Source: Neofamilia massiliensis (GTDB taxonomy: Bacteria; Bacillota; Clostridia; Tissierellales; Peptoniphilaceae). Taken from it: a DNA stretch of 64,000 bases. The stretch's first letter is position 1; each line of letters begins with the position of its first letter. The position numbers and the translations under genes were made by a program. The stretch covers positions 500,409 through 564,408 of the forward strand of contig NZ_CYUJ01000003.1 in assembly GCF_001299475.1 (NCBI RefSeq), read 5' to 3'. This document shows, piece after piece, positions 59,730-64,000 of the stretch. The notes under the pieces are model-generated. The model worked only from the letters and a program-made list of their open reading frames with translations, was not told the origin of the DNA and did not search any database.

Positions 59730-60522
59730 ACTTACTTATACCAAGGTAACCGTTGACCTTGTCAATTTCAATTAAATCTCTTCCTTCTCCTACAACTTCG
59801 TCAATAGGATCGTCAGAGAAAAAGTCTACCATATTTTTTCCAAAGATAAAGCAGGCTCCGTTGACCTTAGAAACTTTTATTCTGCTGTCAAGATCTTCCA
59901 TCTTTAAGGACACCTCTCCATTGACCTTGTCAATACTTATATCAAATGATTCGTCTGCTTTAACTTGTAGGGACCCGTTGACCTTGTTTACATCTAAGGA
60001 CTTAAGGCTATTATTTATTTTTGTTGCCCCATTAAGCTTGTCCATTTTAAAAGATATTTGTTCAGGCTTTGAGCTATACACTCTTACTACCCTAGAGTCG
60101 TTAAACTTATTTCCAAAATTATTGTCATTTGAAGAGTTTAAGGAGTCAATTATTGTAAGCACGCCATTGGAATATTTATAGGAAATATCTTCTCGGGCAT
60201 TTTCACTTATTTCGATGGCCTCCCTGTCTGATTTTTCTAAGACCAAGTAGCCATTTAATTTTTCTATTTCAATGGCCTTTATTGGTTCAGCCAAGCCTTC
60301 TTCTGGATCAAAGTCAAGGTCTGAATCAAAGTCGTCTTTGTCTATAAAGTTTTCGCCATTTATTTTAAAATCAAAGTCGTCTGAATCAATAACTCTTTTT
60401 GCTAGGTCTCTAGGACCAATCACTACACCTGCCGACCTATCTTCAAGAAAGTAATAGGAAAATCCAGTTCCAACAAGGGCTAAAATCCCAACTACAAAAA
60501 CTATAATTATAAACTTTTTCAT
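59728..60522 (-). CDS. Membrane-anchored DUF4097-like repeat protein
   Basis: The protein (264 residues from the chosen start) has one N-terminal membrane helix (KKFIIIVFVVGILALVGTGF), an acidic Asp-rich linker (about 50-80), and a beta-rich part in which (E/D)K(V/L)NG recurs six times (for example IEKLNGYL, DKLNGATK, NKVNGSLQ, DKVNGEVS, SKVNGACF, DKVNGYLG). That matches the beta-solenoid-like DUF4097/putative adhesin fold found with PadR and DUF1700 genes. ATG at 60522 forms an ATGA overlap with the preceding gene. The likely role is in envelope-stress sensing, by association. Confidence 0.8.
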   Translation of the reverse strand: MKKFIIIVFVVGILALVGTGFSYYFLEDRSAGVVIGPRDLAKRVIDSDDFDFKINGENFIDKDDFDSDLDFDPEEGLAEPIKAIEIEKLNGYLVLEKSDREAIEISENAREDISYKYSNGVLTIIDSLNSSNDNNFGNKFNDSRVVRVYSSKPEQISFKMDKLNGATKINNSLKSLDVNKVNGSLQVKADESFDISIDKVNGEVSLKMEDLDSRIKVSKVNGACFIFGKNMVDFFSDDPIDEVVGEGRDLIEIDKVNGYLGISK

Positions 60523-61136
60523 TGTCTCACCCATTTCCATTTAATAGTTATCCAAGCTTTTTTAAGAAGCTTCCACATTAGTTGAACAAATTTTACTCCT
60601 AGGTAAAGTAAAACTATGCCTAAACAAGTTAAAGCTAGCCCAACAAATATCTTTGTTATAGGATGGCTTATTGATAGAGAAACTATGTGTCCAAGACCTG
60701 GAATAAATGATACAAAAATCGCAAGCCCTCCTCCTAAAAGACCTATGCCCGCCCCAAAAAGTCCTGCTAGTACAGAAACAATTATAGCAAAGACAGAAGC
60801 TACTAAAGATAAAATCAGTGGCGACAAGACTATAAGTAAAATTATCCAGCCGATTTTAGATTTTTTATACTTGTCTTCTTCTAAGTCGTCGTCTAGGTCT
60901 TCAAGATCTTCTTCATAGCTAGGTCTTTCTGGCCTTTTATTAAAGTCGCCTTTTAAGTATTCCTTGGCTACATCATCTGGATAGCCTAATTCTTTTGCTA
61001 TTTCTTCTTCAGTTTTTCCCTTGGCTAGGCCTATGTTAAAGTGCTCTTCGTAGTCGTAGACAATATCTTCTACAACTAAGTCAGGCAAGTCCCTAAGATA
61101 ATACCTAAGCAGGTCTAAGTAATCTTTTTTATTCAT
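60519..61136 (-). CDS. DUF1700 (HAAS) family membrane protein
   Basis: The protein (205 residues) starts with the HAAS domain MNKKDYLDLLRYYLRDLP and DYEEHFNIGLAKGKTEEEIA, which includes the KELGYPDDVAKEYL signature. A charged linker and four membrane helices follow. HAAS proteins accompany PadR repressors and are thought to modulate them or act in envelope stress. ATG at 61136 is preferred because GGGAGG directly touches the ATG two codons earlier. It overlaps both neighbours by a few bases, so the three genes are tightly coupled. Confidence 0.85.
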   Translation of the reverse strand: MNKKDYLDLLRYYLRDLPDLVVEDIVYDYEEHFNIGLAKGKTEEEIAKELGYPDDVAKEYLKGDFNKRPERPSYEEDLEDLDDDLEEDKYKKSKIGWIILLIVLSPLILSLVASVFAIIVSVLAGLFGAGIGLLGGGLAIFVSFIPGLGHIVSLSISHPITKIFVGLALTCLGIVLLYLGVKFVQLMWKLLKKAWITIKWKWVRQ

Positions 61137-61449
61137 CTTCATCCTCCCTTAAAAGGCTGTTAACTCCATTTACAAATTCATACCACTGGTCAATTTGGTC
61201 TTCGTATTGGCTGTAGCCTCTTTCTGTTAACTTGTAGTATTTTCGCGGCGGTCCTGACTGAGACTCTTCTAAGTAGGTGGACACATAACCTTCCTTGCTT
61301 AGTCTTCTCAGCAAGGGATAAATGGTCCCTTCTGAAATATTTATATGGCCTGAAATTTTTTCTACCATTTCATAACCATAGTGGTCTCTGTCTTTTAAGA
61401 GGGAAAACACTAGAAGTTCTAAAACTCCTTTTTTAAATTGTATGTTCAT
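61129..61449 (-). CDS. PadR family transcriptional regulator
   Basis: The 106-residue protein has the PadR winged helix: KKGVLELLVFSLLKDRDHYGYEMVEKIS, EGTIYPLLRRLSKEGYVSTYL and PRKYYKLTERGYSQYE, with a short C-terminal dimerisation helix. It is predicted to repress its own operon with the DUF1700 and DUF4097-like genes. The promoter upstream carries an inverted repeat AATACC...GGTATT that spans the -35 to -10 region and is a candidate operator. Confidence 0.92.
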   Translation of the reverse strand: MNIQFKKGVLELLVFSLLKDRDHYGYEMVEKISGHINISEGTIYPLLRRLSKEGYVSTYLEESQSGPPRKYYKLTERGYSQYEDQIDQWYEFVNGVNSLLREDEDE

Positions 61450-61476
61450 AAGTCTACCTCTTTTCTTCTTGACTAT

Positions 61477-61511
61477 ATAATACCACCAGCTACTAAATAA
61501 TGCAAGGTATT
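61477..61511 (-). promoter_or_regulatory. PadR operon promoter with possible operator
   Basis: On the minus strand TTGCAT (61500-61505), a 17-base spacer and TATTAT (61477-61482). The inverted repeat AATACC (61479-61484) / GGTATT (61506-61511) brackets the promoter, a good position for autorepression. Confidence 0.65.
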
Positions 61512-61754
61512 GTTTGAAATAAAATTGATTTATTTCAATTTTGTTTTTAATTTTTCTAATTTATCTGTGATTTAAGTTTGATTTTTTAAATTTTATTTTA
61601 AGTTAGTTTCTTGTTGGTCTTATTTTTATTGGCTTATGACCTTGATTTGTTTTCTTTTAAATAGATTTTCTTTTTAATTTATCTTGGTCGATCATTTATT
61701 TTAATTTGGACTAATTTGTTCTATCTTTCTTGCAATTTCAAAATTTAATTTTTG
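61512..61754. other. AT-rich interval without recognisable features
   Basis: No open frame with a ribosome site, no repeat family member and no structured RNA was recognised between the PadR promoter and the asparaginase terminator. Confidence 0.5.
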
Positions 61755-61794
61755 AAAAATAAATAAACCACCATAAGCTTAGCTTACAGTGGTT
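61755..61794 (-). terminator. Terminator after the asparaginase gene
   Basis: On the minus strand AACCACTGTAAGC pairs with GCTTATGGTGGTT (two G-U type pairs), followed by TATTTATTTTT. Confidence 0.8.
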
Positions 61795-61804
61795 CAATAG
61801 TTTT

Positions 61805-62836
61805 TTACTTTTCTAGTTTTTCAAAAAATATATTTGTATTTAAATAATCTAATAATTCTTGGTCCTCAAACTTAGACATGCCCAGGAGAACTTTTGCGTG
61901 AAGATTTTCCATGGCTGTGTCGTAAATATAGTGGACATTAGCTAATTTTTCTAAGGATGTTGCAGACTCGTAAAGGTCAAAGTCTGATTCAACTTCAGAA
62001 ATAAAAACTGGAATGTTTTTTTCTAATGCCTTTTCAAAAATTGTATTTACACAAGTTTCTCTTTCATTAACATCTGTATTTAAGGTTCCTGAATGGTAGA
62101 CTCCTAAAATTATTCCATCAATTTCATCTAGGCTAATTAGGTCATATCTAAGTCCAACATAGGGAATTAACATTAAAATGTTTTTCTTGGCCAAGGACAA
62201 GTCGTCGTATAGAGGTTTTCTCTCATTTAATTCTTCAACTGGATGGGCCTGGTCTGAAAGGACAAATTTTCCATCTACAATTTGGCCAAACTCCCTGTTT
62301 TTATATCTCTTATAGCCATCAAGAGATTGGTCCATTTGTTTTACTCTTGAGCCAAGATGAACTTGGATTTCTCCTCTTTCGTCCTTATAAACTACAAAGA
62401 CTCCTTGAACATCACAGGTGTAAATAAAGTCAATTGCTGAAACAAAGTTTATTGTCCCATTTGAAATTTCCATATCAATTGGATGGTTAGCTGAAACTAA
62501 AACTAAAGGCAAGCCCTTGGTTGCAAATAACATTGAAAGTACATTTGCTGAATAGGCCATGGTGTCTGTTCCGTGAGTTATTATTACTCCCTTGTAGCCG
62601 TCAAGATTCATTGTCCTTATTGACTCTATTAAGACATTTAGTTTTTTTATAGTCATGTTCTCACTTAGGGTATAAATTGGTCTAATAATGTCAAAGTCAA
62701 AGCCGTAGAGTTCTTTTTTCTCTAAGACTTCTTTTTTTCTATAAATATCTGCATCGCCAATTGAAAGGGACCTAATGCCATCTACACTTTTTGTTGCAAA
62801 GGTTCCACCAGTTTCAATTACTAATATTTTGTCCAT
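61805..62836 (-). CDS. ansA: L-asparaginase, type I (cytosolic)
   Basis: The 343-residue protein has the two catalytic threonine motifs of the asparaginase family: VIETGGTFATK at the N-terminus and GVIITHGTDTMAYSA near residue 85. It lacks a signal peptide, so it is a cytosolic AnsA-type enzyme making aspartate and ammonia from asparagine. The ApbE-type lipoprotein gene ends 14 bases upstream on the same strand, so the two may be cotranscribed without an obvious link. AAGGAGG precedes the ATG. Confidence 0.9.
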   Translation of the reverse strand: MDKILVIETGGTFATKSVDGIRSLSIGDADIYRKKEVLEKKELYGFDFDIIRPIYTLSENMTIKKLNVLIESIRTMNLDGYKGVIITHGTDTMAYSANVLSMLFATKGLPLVLVSANHPIDMEISNGTINFVSAIDFIYTCDVQGVFVVYKDERGEIQVHLGSRVKQMDQSLDGYKRYKNREFGQIVDGKFVLSDQAHPVEELNERKPLYDDLSLAKKNILMLIPYVGLRYDLISLDEIDGIILGVYHSGTLNTDVNERETCVNTIFEKALEKNIPVFISEVESDFDLYESATSLEKLANVHYIYDTAMENLHAKVLLGMSKFEDQELLDYLNTNIFFEKLEK

Positions 62837-62850
62837 AAGGCCTCCTTAAA

Positions 62851-64000
62851 TTAATTAACTGGACTTGCGCCCATTGATTCCATATAAGCTTCCATGCCTG
62901 GAGTGTGAACAGTTGTTCCGTCTTTTAAAATCCAAAAACCTTCTACTCCGTCTATTGAATTTATTAAATCAAAGCCGTCACTTACGTCCATACAAAATAC
63001 TGCTGTTGACAAAAAGTCTGCCAGGGCTGAACTATCTGTTACTATTGTTAAAGACCTAAAGTGGTCTGCTGGATAAAGAGTGTCTACATCTATTATATGG
63101 TGGTAGTTTCTTCCGTCAACTGTAAAATATCTTTCATAGTCTCCTGAGGTTACTACACTTTTTCCATTTACGTAGAGAATTTCTTTTATTGAATCAACTG
63201 AGTCATTTCCGTGAGCTTCTGGATTTTGAACGCCTACTGCCCAATTATCTCTTTTGCCATCTGATGGACCGCCTATGGCCCTAACATTTCCTCCTGCAGA
63301 AATTAATACAGACTTGGCCCCCATTTCTTCAAGTTCTTTCGCCACTAGTTCAACTGCATAGCCTTTAGCAACTGAGCCTAAATCTAGTTTTGTCTTTGGA
63401 TCAGAAATAAAAACTGTTTTGTTTTCCTTGTCTAAGACTATGCTGTCTATGTTTGTAAAGGAGTCAGCTGCCTTTAGTTCTTCAAGGCTTGGTAGGGCTT
63501 TGTTGTCACTGTGGTCGTGACCTTCTTCTCCATAAATATCCATGGCCCTTCTCCAAATTTCTGTAACTCTGCCAAAGGATATGTCGTTTTTGTGAGAATA
63601 GTTTTTATAGTCTGCTAAAGCTGATTCTATAAGGTCAAAAAGTTCATCTGAAACTTGAACTGGATTTTTTCCTGCTTGGTCGTTGATAGTATAAACATTG
63701 TTTACTCCTTCATAGGCATCGAAGGAAGAAAATTCCTTGTGGAGGTCAGCCATCCTATCTTTTATATAGTTGCTGTACTTGTAGCCTTCCTCATCACTTT
63801 CTGCAAAAACTGCAGTTTGGGTAACTGTATCAAAGCTATCAAAAAAATAATTGCTGTATTTATTTAGGCCATCAGTTGCTTCAACTTTAATTGTATCTTC
63901 TGATTCTACTTCTTGGCCTTCAACTTGTGTTTGACTTTCTTCTGTTTTTTCTCCAGAAGTTTTTTCCTGGCAGCCAGCTAGACTTAATAAGGCTAGGCCT
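62851..64000 (-). CDS. apbE: ApbE-type FAD:protein FMN transferase lipoprotein (5' end beyond window)
   Basis: The frame stays open to the window edge at 64000, so the start codon lies outside. Just inside the edge the residues LLSLAGC form a lipobox, followed by a Glu/Thr/Gln-rich linker, then YFFDSFDTVTQTAVFAES, the usual ApbE opening. Later come DLGSVAKGYAVE, SAGGNVRAIGG and YHHIIDVDTLYPA, which bind FAD and metal. It would attach FMN to threonine of exported flavoproteins such as Rnf or Nqr subunits. A shorter frame starting at the internal ATG at 63753 would lack the N-terminal strand and lipobox and is rejected. Confidence 0.9.
   Translation of the reverse strand, partial: GLALLSLAGCQEKTSGEKTEESQTQVEGQEVESEDTIKVEATDGLNKYSNYFFDSFDTVTQTAVFAESDEEGYKYSNYIKDRMADLHKEFSSFDAYEGVNNVYTINDQAGKNPVQVSDELFDLIESALADYKNYSHKNDISFGRVTEIWRRAMDIYGEEGHDHSDNKALPSLEELKAADSFTNIDSIVLDKENKTVFISDPKTKLDLGSVAKGYAVELVAKELEEMGAKSVLISAGGNVRAIGGPSDGKRDNWAVGVQNPEAHGNDSVDSIKEILYVNGKSVVTSGDYERYFTVDGRNYHHIIDVDTLYPADHFRSLTIVTDSSALADFLSTAVFCMDVSDGFDLINSIDGVEGFWILKDGTTVHTPGMEAYMESMGASPVN

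Noticed and set aside
62851-63753. ApbE gene starting at the internal ATG 63753
   Set aside because: The frame continues upstream without stops through the conserved FFDSFDTV strand to a lipobox near the window edge, so the gene is longer and partial.
1-64000. CRISPR array, prophage, rRNA operon or replication origin
   Set aside because: No regularly spaced direct repeats, phage structural genes, rRNA sequence or DnaA-box cluster was seen; the only multi-copy element is the dispersed palindrome.

Overview
The window is low-GC, densely packed Firmicutes DNA. AGGAGG-type ribosome binding sites, many U-tailed hairpin terminators and extended -10 promoters all fit. The gene content (histidine breakdown through formyl-tetrahydrofolate, glutaminase, asparaginase, cysteine desulfidase, M20 amidohydrolases, an AbgT transporter, cobalamin nucleotide-loop assembly) suggests an anaerobic, amino-acid-fermenting member of Tissierellia/Peptoniphilaceae, for example a Peptoniphilus or Anaerococcus relative. 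That taxonomic guess is inference.

Layout. Positions 1-3770 hold a histidine-degradation operon (hutI, fchA, fhs; minus strand) with a sigma-54 promoter, a 200-base structured leader and its own sigma-54 activator. Positions 3907-16690 are housekeeping genes: murC, argS, a zinc protease, an aminotransferase, cls, typA, a DJ-1 protein, proC, class I aldolase and an aromatic-acid-exporter-like protein. A dispersed palindromic repeat (GGGGACAG...TGTCCCC) lies between several of them. Positions 16905-23018 are an A/T-richer block: a transporter, a DUF1275 protein, an unusual sigma-54 activator and a gamma-glutamyltranspeptidase, with sigma-54 promoters on both sides of the activator gene. A malic enzyme follows, then a gene-poor stretch with an ISL3-type insertion-sequence end.

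Positions 25475-32140 form a six-gene sigma-54 operon: CyuA-type L-cysteine desulfidase, an ATC (2-aminothiazoline-4-carboxylate) hydrolase family protein, an Nramp-fold transporter lacking the metal-binding motifs, a fumarate-reductase-type flavoprotein, a minimal [2Fe-2S] protein and an M20 amidohydrolase. The adjacent activator has a four-cysteine motif in its sensor domain. Read as a pathway this could turn a cyclic or N-carbamoyl/acyl cysteine derivative into cysteine and then pyruvate, ammonia and sulfide. This is my best candidate for an undescribed system.

Positions 34127-41596 hold an amino acid racemase with a dicarboxylate/amino acid symporter, then a four-gene operon (two membrane proteins, glutaminase, M20 amidohydrolase) that looks like N-acylglutamine use, then a peptide-type ABC substrate-binding lipoprotein. 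After tRNA-Leu, a radical SAM protein and a DUF2207-like protein comes an AbgT transporter with two paralogous amidohydrolases; one of the two has lost every metal ligand that I can align.

Positions 48353-52573 are a tight cobalamin operon (cobD, cysteine-rich small protein, cobT, cobU, cobS, cobC). Positions 52597-59682 hold two divergent heterodimeric ABC exporters. The end has a PadR/DUF1700/DUF4097 envelope module, a type I asparaginase and an ApbE-type lipoprotein that runs off the window.

Four sigma-54 promoters share the core TTGGCAC-N5-TTGC and sit beside three activator genes, so nitrogen/amino-acid catabolism here is largely under RpoN-type control.
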